A DNA stretch of 64,000 nucleotides from Tricholoma matsutake (taxonomy: Eukaryota > Basidiomycota > Agaricomycetes > Agaricales > Tricholomataceae): positions 10,044,001 to 10,108,000 of the forward strand of contig AP026538.1 in assembly GCA_026075535.2 (NCBI GenBank). The letters run 5' to 3'. A model generated the notes under the pieces. The model was given only the letters and a program-made list of their open reading frames with translations. It was not told where the DNA came from and searched no databases. Every line of letters starts with the position of its first letter. Within the stretch, counting starts at the first letter, position 1. Positions 1-10,196 of the stretch are shown piece by piece. A program made the translations under genes and the position numbers.

Positions 1-285
1 TGTGGTCCGCGATCAGAGATAATGGTATCGGGTAACCCATGTAACCGCCATACCTGATTTAGATAGAGGCGTGCCAAGCCCAATGATGAGGTTTCTGTAG
101 TAGTAGGAATAATATGGACCTCCTTTGTGAAGCAGTTGCATACTACGAATATTGCATCATACCCTTGAGCCTCGGGTAATCCAGTAATAAAATCCACAGA
201 TATATCTTGCCATGGCGCTTTAGGTATAGGGTTCGGCATTAATTTTCCTGCAGGTTTTTGTGATCTGGGCTTGCGCAGTGATACT
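1..285 (-). pseudogene. Ty3/Gypsy integrase fragment
   Basis: The minus strand translates to a Gypsy integrase core. It has a C-terminal tail of the zinc-binding region rich in Ala-Arg-Ser, then WQDISVDFITGLPEAQGYD, then a stretch with FTKEVHIIP, then HGLPDTIISDRGP at the window edge. In the family, D of VDFI and D of ISDRG are two of the three catalytic acidic residues that join cDNA to the chromosome. The fragment runs off the left edge, so its LTR and the third catalytic residue are not visible. On the other side it abuts a LINE remnant on the opposite strand at about position 290-318, so it is truncated there. No stop lies inside the visible part. I am confident of the family but cannot tell whether the element outside the window is intact. 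Confidence 0.85.
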
Positions 286-317
286 TGGCTCTTCCATGAC
301 TTGGTAATAGGTGCACC

Positions 318-1470
318 ACTTTATCCTTCGATGACTTCCAGACAGAAATTTTCACACTCCTAAATGGACTAGATCAGGGGGACCCTTTCTCTGCAATCTG
401 TTACCTCATCTACAATGCTGACTTACTGAAAATCCCAGATATCAAAAACAGGGAATGGATACTCTTACTCATGGATGATGCTGCAGTCATAGTCATTGGG
501 AAGAACTTCATGGAAACCCATGAAAAGCTAAGGAACATTATGAATTGAGTGAAAGGCATCTTTGTTTGGGCCAAAATCCACAACTGGGAATTTGGCATCA
601 AACAATTCCAGCTAGTGGACATCACAAAAAAACTAGTACCATATCTGATTAACCCCTGAAAAAGATCCCAACCCCCTGAGGTGCCCTGATCCTAGGAAAT
701 CAATGCATACCATTGAGGGAATCCACAAGGTTCCTCGGAGTCATGGTTGACAACAAAATGAACTGGAAAGGACAATACACCACAGCACTAGCAAAAGGAC
801 AAGACTGGTTGATCCAATTCACCAGAATAGCCCATGCATCAAAGGGCATACATGCTAAGTACTTCTGACAATTATATTTAGCCATAGCTGTCCCCCGCAT
901 GTTATTCCTCATGCCCAAACAGAAAATAGGCAGGAACAAAACAAGCCATACTCACAAAACTCGCATCAATACAACACTGGGCCACGATCATGATAACAGG
1001 TGCCATGAAAACCACCACTACAGACATGGTCGAAGTCATGGCAAATCTTCTACCATTCCATATGCTGGTTGACAAACACTGACACCGAGCCACAATGCAA
1101 TTAGCAACACTACCATCATCCCACCCACTTTATAAGCCAGTCAGAAATGCAGCAAAATAACTAGTCAAATGTCACCCCACCCCTCTGCACAACCTCATGC
1201 ACAGATACAGCATCAAGCCAGAACAGATTGAGACCATCAAAGCTGTCAGATTCGACACATGCCATATCAACCGAGATCATAATGAACACAGACAAAGCCA
1301 TAGAATTGATATCAAATGACAACCCAGATGTGAAGGTCTTCACAGATGGCTCTGGAATGGAATGACACATAGGGACCAGTGCAGTTCTCTACAGAAATGG
1401 GAGACTCAAGACAACTCTGCAACACAGGCTCGGTTGGCAACACCAACATACAGTATATGACACCATGGGC
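318..1470 (+). pseudogene. Degenerate non-LTR retrotransposon (LINE): reverse transcriptase and RNase H remnant
   Basis: The plus strand, read through several stops and shifts, gives the end of a LINE reverse transcriptase. It includes NGLDQGDPFSAICYLIYNAD, then LLLMDDAAVIVIG (a DD box, usually F/Y-x-DD), a thumb-like region near 720-900, and near 1330-1450 VFTDGSG followed by RNGRLKTTLQHRLGW, which is the start of an RNase H domain. The order RT then RNase H, and the wording of both motifs, fit Tad1/I-type LINEs of basidiomycetes. The 5' half (ORF1, endonuclease, fingers) is missing and the 3' end is lost before RNase H is complete. Multiple stops show it is dead. Confidence 0.75.
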
Positions 1471-2905
1471 AAAACCTAAGGCAGTTGAAACTCAACTGCC
1501 TTTGAGGCAGTGGGTACGGCAGTTGACAGTGCCTGAATCAGTAATTATGTAATATTGCCTTTAACAAAGAATCATCACCTGACCTTCCCACAATACAAGC
1601 CTAAGAATAGTGATGGATATGTTCCCCCCCCAATTACCACCCAATCACCATCTCCCACAGTTGATCAACACGTGCCAGTCTCGGCTAACATTGTGCTCAT
1701 CATCCCCAACAATGAGCATGCTATTCCACTCATTCCTGGCCCTTTCCCTTCGCTTTTTTTGCCAGATAACACTTATGTATGTACATATAGTGTTAATAAG
1801 CAGTTGTTTTCGCTTTTACAGCTATATTTAACCCATAACAAGCACTCTCCCTGGTTGAGAGGAGGAGGGGGTCTCTTCTCTTCATTTGGGGGTGTCTGTA
1901 ATGCATGTATATGGCTGTATATTCATATTAATAACTAAATACATGAATGGGGAGGGTGCTGTATGAGATGGGAAGGGGGGAAATGGGGAGAAGTGACAGA
2001 ATGAGGGGAGGGGGTACCATCTACTGGGATTGTACACTATCTACAGCTAGAAAAATGTATGTGGAGGGTATATGGATGTATGTAGAAGCAAGGACTGATG
2101 TTGGGAGAGCTGGGGACAAGGTGCTCTCTGTCAGTGACCTGCATAGGGAGGGAGGAGAGGTGGTCACTTACTTGCATACCTAAGCCTTCCCCTTATGAAA
2201 TGCACCTGGAAAGAGAGTATTATGGTCCTAATAAATGACCTGATGAACCCCCCAGAGGCCCTGCAGTTGCAAGGATAGACAGAAAAGAGCATATGTACTC
2301 AGAAAGAGATATACTTACCCTGTGAGATCCGTGGGGCAAAAGTGTTCACTTTCTTTGATTCCTAGGTCTAGTATAAAGGTAAAATAAAGGTCAGTAAATG
2401 TTATGACAGGGGGAGAAGATCCTGGCTCAACACAGCATGGGTTCCTCACCAGCAGAGGTGAACTTTGTTCAGCATGACTCACCCTTTGTACCTTTCATCC
2501 AAACCTCATCATAGGCATTCAGTTGGTGCCTTTCGCCTTCATTTATAGCCTACAATCAATCCATATGGTCAGTACTTATTCCTACTTTGTAGGAATTTCA
2601 CATACTCACCTAACCTCCTTGTTACTCCATGCCAGCTCGTGGAACTCACTAGTGGCCTTATATACAGGCATACTAGTAAATTTAAAGCCTTTGAACAGTT
2701 CATGAGTCTATAAAATAGAGGCAGATGGTCAATATATTGAGTTGGGATGTAGTCACTCTGACTCACCCAAGGCCTATAGAACTTCTATATCTCAATTTAG
2801 TACAGAGATAATGGTATAATTTTGTATCAATACATATTCTCTGGAGTTGTAGACCATTCAGATAGGAGGTGAGGCCATAGGATGCACAAGAGAGAGAGTT
2901 GAACC
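1471..2905. other. Unassigned stretch without a recognisable gene
   Basis: I recognise no protein family here. A small palindromic run around 1478-1510 (AGGCAGTTGAAACTCAACTGCCT) could be a decayed element end. Purine-rich G tracts lie at 1858-2170. An open frame at 1555-1938 (+) is low-complexity and has no family signature, so I do not call it a gene. Confidence 0.4.
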
Positions 2906-3424
2906 GAGGTCTTTACACTCCCCCATCCCTTGTGTCCTACACGAGGGATGTGGCTAATTAAAAATTTTTGATCTTAATTGTTTGAAAAATGCCTCCTCGA
3001 AGAATATGAAAAGTTGAGTCATAAGTAAACCTTATATTGAACCCTAATAAATCTCCTGTGGCTCAAGTGGTTGAGCACACTTGTTTGGTTTGTCATGTGA
3101 TTCCTTATGGTGAGGTCTTGAGTTCAATTCCTGCAGTACACAAATTTATTTTGTGGGTACTTTATGAAATTCACCAACTCTGAAGTCCTTTGAGCTCATA
3201 TCTAATTGACTTATCATTTGGTTGAAATGCATTCCACTTGGACTCCAGTTGGACTCCACTCAGACTCCAGTTGGACTCCACTCGGACTCCAGTTGGACTC
3301 TACTTGGACTCCAGTTGGACTCCAGTTGGACTCCAATGGGCAATTGAACTCTACATGACTTAGTGTAGTTCAATTGGACTCCGGTCGGAGTCCACTAGGA
3401 CAGGTGGGGGACTGTAAAGTACTG
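2906..3424. mobile_element. 519-bp deletion derivative of the GAGGTC/CTTTACACTCCCCC TIR element family
   Basis: The left end GAGGTCTTTACACTCCCCC is joined directly to a segment (2930-3424) nearly identical to the right part of the 45384-47742 element. That segment contains the tRNA-like module, the GGACTCCAGTT subterminal array and the right end GGTGGGGGACTGTAAAGTACTG. The internal part and the left subterminal region are missing. The flanks GTTGAACC and AGATAGAC do not match, so there is no target-site duplication. The right flank is exactly the first base of a 213-bp tandem repeat unit. It most likely arose by recombination or deletion and not by a simple insertion. Confidence 0.75.
3053..3136 (+). 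promoter_or_regulatory. tRNA-like pol III promoter module (A box and B box)
   Basis: GTGGCTCAAGTGG at 3058-3070 matches a pol III A box and GAGTTCAATTCC near 3120-3131 matches a B box, at normal tRNA spacing. The module points toward the right end of the TIR element. It has no credible anticodon arm or CCA end, so it is not called as a tRNA gene. A nearly identical module lies at 47386-47467. Confidence 0.6.
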
Positions 3425-3790
3425 AGATAGACATGCATTAAGAACATAGTACAGACATTAGTAATGTTTGAAATGCAATTGCAGGGAAGGGGATGGGGAT
3501 GGGAGCGGGGATGGGGACTATTGACTGTATACATTGTATTATCTGTTTCAATGGACACTGTCAAACTCACTATATATTTGTACATACTCTATTAATTAAC
3601 CAATGACTACGTTACTACTTTACTTGCTGTACCGTACAGATAGACATGCATTAAGAACATAGTACAGACATTAGTAATGTTTGAAATGCAATTGCAGGGG
3701 AAGAGGATGGGGGCGGGGGCAGGGGTGGGGACCAGGACCGGGAAGCAGCACTGACATCGGGGCTTGACAGGACCACAAAAACAACAATAT
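3425..3790. repeat. 213-bp tandem repeat, about 1.7 units
   Basis: Units start AGATAGACATGCATTAAGAAC at 3425 and 3638 (period 213 bp) and contain a G-rich stretch, TATATATTTGTACATACTC and TTAATTAACCAATGACTAC. The same repeat with the same ending (GCTTGACAGGACCACAAAAAC) occurs at 17545-18260. In both places it lies directly beyond the 3' end of a minus-strand gene. Confidence 0.85.
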
Positions 3791-3839
3791 TACTATGTAC
3801 AATGTACTACTACCCACAACACTATATATACATGATGCA

Positions 3840-6197
3840 TCATTCAATGTCAGTGTCCATCATCTCATCAGGGCTAGACAACCAAGTCTCATTGACATAA
3901 CTGAAGTCTGCAGGAGTGTAGATCGGCAGAGTGAAGTCTGCAGGAGGGTAGGTTGGCAAAGTGATATGAGAAGGAGTGGGGTTCTCTATCTGTGATGTGG
4001 TAATGGAATCTTCTACATCAGAATCGGCCTCAGCATCGGATTCACCATTAGATCCAGTCTCTGAGGATGACAGAGCATCTGCAGCATCAGATGCAGTGGG
4101 GAAAGCAGCCACATCTGTCAAAGTTGGATTGGCGGCTGGAGATGAGGAGGTAGAATCAGAGAGATAAAAGGGAGCAGCATCAAAGCCAGTCAGGGAACCT
4201 GTAGGGGAAGATGATGACTGATCATTGTCACCCTGCCATGCCATGAGTGCCTGAAAGGTGGTGGGCTGATCTGCATCACTTGGCGCATTGTCTTTGCCTT
4301 GCCGTGCCATGGCTGCCTGAAAGGCAGTGGGCTGATCTGCACTTGACGCATCATCTTCACCTTGCCAAACCATGGCAGTGGGCTGGCTGGCTTCTGCATT
4401 GGGCGAGGCATCGGGGATGGGAGCAGGAAAGGGAGTGGGAGCGGGAGAAGCAGTGGGGCCGGGAGTGGGGCTGGGGGGCAATGAATTGTCTGCTCCATCG
4501 CCTGATACCATGGGTGGTCTACCATAGGCATTGGATGCAACTGTTGAGACCATTGGTGTGCTCGACCACACCTTTCTTCCCTTCGCACCACATGGATGTA
4601 ACTGTTGTTCAAGGCATTGGCAGCGGGTGGTCTGAATGTAATATTGGCATTGGCATTGGGAGCGGGAGTGGGCCCAGTTGGAGTGGGAGCAGCATCAGTC
4701 CTCATGCATTCAGCTGTTTCAGTAGCATTAGGCAAATATGGATCAAACCCATGGATGTCTTCATCAGTGTGTTCAACTTAATGTGCATCATCACCATCAA
4801 AGAAGTCTTGTAGGCTATCATCAACATATGTATCGTGCACTTGAATCAGAAGCTCATCAAGGGAATCAAAAAATGCTTCATCATCCCCCACTTCATCTGC
4901 TGTTGCTGTTGCTGGTCCTGACTCATGATACGGGGCTGATGCTGATTGATGTGATGAAGGCCGATGCTGATCATCACCCTCCCAATTGGCTGACTCTTGT
5001 TCTGCTTCATCCTTCATGTCCTTGAATGTTTCCAGATATTCCATTTGGACCTGAAGAGCATTGCAAATCGGCTGATCTGTCTGGTGCTGAACTAAGAGGT
5101 ATGTGCCAACCTCCCATAACTTGGCCCTGCAAAAGTGCATGCCAGTCCAAGATTCAATGTGATGGAAGGGATTTCGCCTGTGTGCTACCCGCATACATGT
5201 TTGGCAAAGCGTCCTTCCTAGTGAACAATCGATGCATCTCCAAATTGCCCATTTATTGATAAGGCAAGGCAGGGGTAGGGGTATACCCTTGTGTTTTTGG
5301 GCTAAGGGTATGAGGGGTTTGGGTTTGGGTTTGGAAGTTCATACCCTTGCATACCCCTGTACCCTTACTAAGGGTACAGGGGTATGCCAAGGGTATGCTT
5401 ATGTAAGAATATCATTTGATTTTTTCAGCTACAAAGACTCATATTCAAGATTTTCATCAATTAAATTCAGATTTTGGGATTGTCCAACATGATAATGGCT
5501 TTCATATGTTAATAAGAGGTATTAATATGTGATATTAATAGTAAATACAATAGTTATCACCACTTTTCAAATGAATTTTGCTCTAAATATGTTGATTTTG
5601 TGCCAAACCCTTGTACCCTTGACAAACCCTCCCATACCCTTGGCAACCCTTATATGTTTCCATACCCTTACCCCTAAGGGTAGGGTGTTCAGGGGTAGGG
5701 GTAAGGGTATGAGATTTGACACCCAGGGGTAACCCCTGCCTTGCCCTATTTATTGAATGAACAGTGATTGCAAACTTGTTTGTCGATTGACCATGCCTGC
5801 TGAGACAGGGATGCATGCAACAGTTCATCTATTCATCTGACAAACTCCAAGACATAGTCTCACTGCCTCTGTTATTTGTACATGAGCCTCGGTAAGTCAA
5901 TCAATGTCAGAAATGGACCATGCCGATCTGTGGCCAAACCAGCTCATCGGCCACCTGAGGTTCTTGCATATCCCATTCTGGAGCAAGACCTGGATTGTCA
6001 TGGATACCAGCTGAACTTAATTCACCATGTTCTTCTGTAACCAAGGGAATCTTGATACACTTTGTTTTTGGTCCTCTCATGTTGACCTGAACTTCCTTAT
6101 GTGTGACAGTATCCACCACACCATCATCGTCCTCACGCAGGGTGGCATTGTTCTTTGATCTTCTCTGTTGCTTGTAAGGAGCTCTTGTCAGGCTCAT
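3840..6197 (-). pseudogene. CxC2-type KDZ-associated cysteine-cluster protein, split by a MITE, no KDZ core
   Basis: This is a multi-exon minus-strand gene. Exon 1 (6197 to about 5910) starts MSLTRAPYKQQRRSK and is basic then acidic. After an intron, an exon from about 5835 encodes a cysteine-histidine cluster with the pairs CNHC, CIDC and CQTC, followed by HRRNPFHHIESWTG and LWEVGTYLLVQH. This is the CxC2 cluster known at the N-terminus of KDZ transposases. The reading frame continues exactly across the 5260-5748 MITE if one TSD copy is kept. After the cluster come a coiled and acidic segment (to 4778) and a Pro/Ala/Ser/Thr-rich tail with three near-copies of the motif QPT(A/T)FQA..A.QG (4571-3840). 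The KDZ catalytic core expected after the cluster is absent. It may be a KDZ-derived stand-alone protein or a deletion product. Insertion of 497 bp is not a multiple of three, so this allele is broken unless the MITE is spliced out. Confidence 0.65.
5260..5748. mobile_element. hAT-like MITE inserted in the CxC2 cysteine cluster
   Basis: The ends are TAAGGCAAGGCAGGGGT (5260) and, read inward from the right, TAGGGCAAGGCAGGGGT (ending 5748). They are flanked by a perfect 8-bp duplication TTTATTGA (5252-5259 and 5749-5756). An 8-bp TSD with TA-initial ends is the hAT hallmark. The 489-bp body is rich in ACCCTTG/CAAGGGT direct and inverted repeats and encodes nothing recognisable. Removing it and one TSD restores a continuous cysteine-cluster frame in the host gene, which independently confirms the boundaries. 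Confidence 0.9.
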
Positions 6198-6281
6198 GAT
6201 GATTGGGGGGAATCAATTGCATTGATGGGCTATTTATTGTACTATTGACCTCATGTTATCCTTGTGTGATCCTCATGCCAA

Positions 6282-8303
6282 ATGACAAGTGAAGCCAATG
6301 GCAAGGACAATTCCTTCCTCCACATCAATCCACTCCAATGCCACCTGAGCCATCAGAGAACCCAGGACACAGATGGTACCAGAAGGGGAGCCAATATATG
6401 GTCGAAGAGCAGAAGATCATCGAGCCTTATAAAGATGGATTCCGATCTCAGGAATCAAAAGCTGCCTGATTGCAAATACTCAAGACTGACATTCTCCCCA
6501 CCATCTTTAATTACTGGGCATCAATTGAGATGACCCCAATAGATCCAGAGGAGAGTTGCATGCATGCCAAGGTGGGCTATCAACCCATTCAATGTTGTAT
6601 TATTGATCACATTGCCAGGAACTAACAAACTGGCTTTTGAACAACTGGAAAATGATGAAAGCCTCCTCAAGGAAGTCAAACAACTTCAAAGTGAAGCAAT
6701 CAGAAGTGATCTGGAGCTTACACCAGGACCGAGTTTGGAAAGAGATCAGAGATATGTTAGGTGATCAGGATGTGTCCACAAGTATGCCTGGATGGTTCCA
6801 GAACCAACTGCCAGCCATCAAGAGGGTTTTTGAAAGCATGACTGCAGAGGAAAAGGCAGTGCTTGAGGCCAAGCATGAGAAAATGGAGGGGGAAGGTTAT
6901 TCAGAGAAAACAAAGTGAATGTATGTTAACCCATTGCTGTTCCTGTTCCCATTGCCATTGCCCCTGCCAATGACATTATTGATGCTTTGCAGTCGAGCAG
7001 AGAAGAACCTGGTTAAGCATGTGGAGGAGACTGCACGACAACAGTGGCTAGAAATGGGGGTGCTTTCTGTGACATTCACAGCCTACACTGCACCTGATGG
7101 TTTGATGGTTGTTGACATGTGAGTGAAAATCTTCTGCTGCCATTGCTGCTGCTGTTGCCGATCCCACTCCCGATCACAGTCATGAAAATGTTTCATCGTT
7201 GGTGGCCACCCCTGCATGATCCTTCATAGACACATATAATAATGAGATCACAGAGCTCAAGCGCCACTTCATGGGGTATATCAAGGCTTTACATGCATCA
7301 GACATTGCTTCAAGCTCAACAGCGCATGGTGACTCAACACAAATCCAACTTGAGATGACTAGCAATGGGTTCCCCATCCTACCCACACCATGGAAAGGCT
7401 CACTGTACAAGAAAACAGAGCTGGAGGAATGGTTTAAGTTGTATGTTGGGCAGCATTACAGTATAATCACTTCCTTTTCAATGAGTTGTTACTTATCTGC
7501 ATGCAGAACTAGCAAACAATGGTCATACTCGGTATGTCCCATTCACAGCAATTGCTGAGCACACATCAACATTCATCAATCCTGAATATCTCCCAGCCAG
7601 GTTCAAATGGACAGACCCACAGAACATGCAAAAGAGTGTCATAGAAGACTTCTTCAACCACATTCTGCAGTGGCAAATGGCACAGGGCCCTGAGAGGGCA
7701 TTCAGGTTCAAAAGAATCAAGCTACACAATGGTAGTGTCTCTCCTGTGCAATATCCTAATGATTTGAATAGCCCTACTGGAGATGTAGCGAGTCTCCTGC
7801 CTATAGCTATGGCAGGGACAGTGATAGTGATAGTGTGACTGTGTACATGCATGACTGTCTACTGACTAGGTGATCATGTGACTACTGGAGTAGGTGCCCA
7901 CACACCCTACTCCACTACACCTTCTTGATGGATGCACAAACACACTGGCCGACGTAATGCCAATGCTGCTGCCATGCCCGATGTAGACTCCCCTGCTGCC
8001 GTGCCCAGTGCAGACAACCCAGTGGCCAGTGCTGACTCATCCACTCCTGTGCCCACTCCCACTCCCATGCCCACTCCCACTCCCATGCCCACTCCCACTC
8101 CCATGCCCACTCCCACTCCCATGCCTGTGCCCATGCCCGACCCAGAGGGCCAATCCCAAGGCTTTGCCCAACACGCATTCACAATCAAGAGCCATAAAAG
8201 CTGCAAAAGGCAAATCCAAGCCAAAGAAACCTGGGCAAAGGTCGACGGCAGAACAGGCACACAACTCAAACACAAGTGCAACTCTGTTGAACCAATCAAA
8301 TGA
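6282..8303 (+). CDS. Intron-rich hypothetical protein of an expanded Agaricomycete family
   Basis: I know no function. Successive plus-strand exons give a coherent protein: [13 protein letters not shown], then [20 protein letters not shown] and [20 protein letters not shown], then after an intron (about 6916-6989) [20 protein letters not shown], then after an intron (about 7121-7229) [17 protein letters not shown] and [19 protein letters not shown], then after a 46-nt intron (7461-7506) [20 protein letters not shown] and [20 protein letters not shown]. Pattern and order match a repeated hypothetical family I recall from ectomycorrhizal and wood-decay basidiomycetes. The C-terminal exon (7932-8303) holds a PTPTPM repeat array and a basic tail. 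The start and the 5' exons (before 6637) are uncertain. It may be TE-associated, given its neighbours. Confidence 0.5.
8052..8123 (+). repeat. 18-bp minisatellite (four units) coding Pro-Thr-Pro-Thr-Pro-Met
   Basis: The unit CCCACTCCCACTCCCATG is repeated four times without error, flanked by degenerate versions. It lies in the C-terminal exon of the 6282-8303 gene and keeps the frame. Variable copy number between strains is likely. Confidence 0.85.
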
Positions 8304-8513
8304 TGATGGACATACTCTGTAGAGCTGGTGTTGCTCAGCCACAGCCAATTAATGGTCCAGGTGATGGTGAACTGCAGTATCTTATACCTTGAGACATGTA
8401 CATGAGGTACATGGGACCCATGTCAGGCAACAATGTGAATGACCCCCCTATTGATCCATCCCTGTTCCAAAATGACAACTCCACTCTGCCTCCTCAACAA
8501 ACATCACAATGTT

Positions 8514-9759
8514 GATAGGTCCACCTTGTCGTTCAAGCTCGGAAAACACATCTACAATTGTTGTTGAAGCTCTACGAACACATACGAACCCTTCCGAAGC
8601 TCTATGAACCTCTACAAAGTCACGAGAATGCTTCGAAATTCTTCGCAACACTTCGAAATTCTTCGTATGCCTTTGGCCACCATAATACAATTCCCCCGAC
8701 CTTTGTACAGCTCAGGATATACACTTGGAACATCGTCGATGAGTTCCGAACCAGGATCGAGCAATATCGCAGCGATATCGGCCTTCGAACAAGTCCGATA
8801 TTTCCTTGACCGACTTCGAAAATCATCGAACATCGAAAATTGACATCGGACACTATATCGCTATCTGAATTATCATCGCACACATGCCAGATGTATCCCC
8901 TACCAGTTTCGAACAATATCGTACCAATATCGGGCCATGAATGAAGTCCGAAGAATCTTCAAAAATCTTCGAAAAACATTGAACCTCGAAAAACATCGTC
9001 GGACACAGTATTTCCTGTTCGAACAATCTTCGGATGCGTGCTGGACACATGGGACACTATATCGAGTATATCGAACACATTTCTATTGCATGTGCACACA
9101 TACAATCTGCTCGAAGCAGTTTCCGATCTTTTATTCAATTTATAACAAGGACTGTCCGGTTTTAGCTATTCTTTCTTATTATTTCTTCATCATGTGTTAT
9201 ATTCACCCCTTCTAGGCTCGCTTTATTGTTCTGATATACTTATATTGTCTTTTGCCTCGAGTTTTCCACATGTTTGCCTCATGTTCTCTAGCCTTTTTAG
9301 GTACTTTCTTTATTTTATATAAAAAGATGTACTAGATACAAAGAAATACAAGAATGTCGTCGTCTTCCTCCCAAATCACAGTGATTTGAGAGTACAGTTT
9401 AGTCTTATTCAGTCCGAAGTTTGGTGTTTTACACTAAACTTCCTCGAAATTCCTCGAAATTCCTCGCATTACACTATTTTCGCTCTTGCTTCCCTCGATT
9501 AGCCTTTTTGTCACTTCTACTACTCGTCTAGTCCCCCGATCTTGCGTCCAAACATATCTGCGCACTCGAAATTCCTCGAAACCTCTTTGAAAAATATTGC
9601 GACATCTCGAAAATCATCGCAACCCCTCGAAAATCATCGCAAAGTCTCGAAACACATTCTTTTAGCCTCGAACTGCTTCGACAAGCAGTTGTTTTATGAC
9701 TATTTGATGGTCGGTCTGACAGGTGACATCTAGAGGGCCTCGCAACCTTCCTCTGACTC
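8514..9759. repeat. 1.25-kb interspersed repeat, copy 1
   Basis: The sequence begins GATAGGTCCACCTTGT and ends GCAACCTTCCTCTGACTC. It is nearly the same as 19217-20384 in the same orientation. It has no coding potential but two zones full of short motifs such as CTCGAAA, ATCATCGCA and CGAAATTCTTCG, which resemble nested half-palindromes of TTCGAA and CGATATCG. A direct repeat ATGTT lies immediately outside (8509-8513 and 9760-9764) and may be a 5-bp TSD. No terminal inverted repeat or TG..CA boundary is convincing. A solo LTR or an unclassified non-autonomous element are both possible. Confidence 0.65.
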
Positions 9760-9848
9760 ATGTTATCCCATCTGAAGCAATTTTGTGGGTTTTGTTTGGG
9801 TTTCCGGGTTGAGTATCATCAACGTCCTAAACCTTGCCCCCATTTTGG

Positions 9849-9960
9849 TGGCCAGGACATGGGAGTGGCCAGGATACAGGAGTGGCCAGGATACAGGAGT
9901 GGCCAGGACACAGGAGTGGCCAGGACACAGGAGTGGCCAGCATGGGAGTGGCCAGCATGC
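9849..9960. repeat. 18-bp minisatellite, AGGAGTGGCCAGGACAC-type
   Basis: About six units of GGCCAGGACACAGGAGT with variants (GATACAGG, CATGGG) lie in tandem. A shorter degenerate patch of the same motif occurs at 18770-18840. There is no gene here; open frames over it are repeat artefacts. Confidence 0.8.
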
Positions 9961-10196
9961 CCAATGTAGGATTGTCAGCGGTTAGCTATCAACCAATGAC
10001 CCCACCCCCATCCCAACAAAACCTGACAATCAACCAATCAGAGGGTTGACACCGAAAGACAGCTGATGACCTTGTGCAACAGGAGGCCATTTTAATCACA
10101 ACCCTTGGTAAGAGAGAGAAGAGAAAAAATGTGAAATTTTCAGACTAATTATACAACAATATTTCTGTATGAATGTAAAATAAAATGGTCCAACCA

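Noticed and set aside
5270..5740. Telomere-like (ACCCTTA/CCCTTAC) sequence
   Set aside because: Units are irregular, occur in both orientations and lie inside a MITE with TSD; not a telomere or interstitial telomere array.
7907..8348. Minus-strand frames with GVGMGV or WEWEWA repeats
   Set aside because: Antisense reading of the CCCACTCCCACTCCCATG minisatellite.
8514..9759. Calling the 1.25-kb repeat a proven solo LTR
   Set aside because: The ATGTT duplication is seen only in one copy and the ends are not TG..CA.
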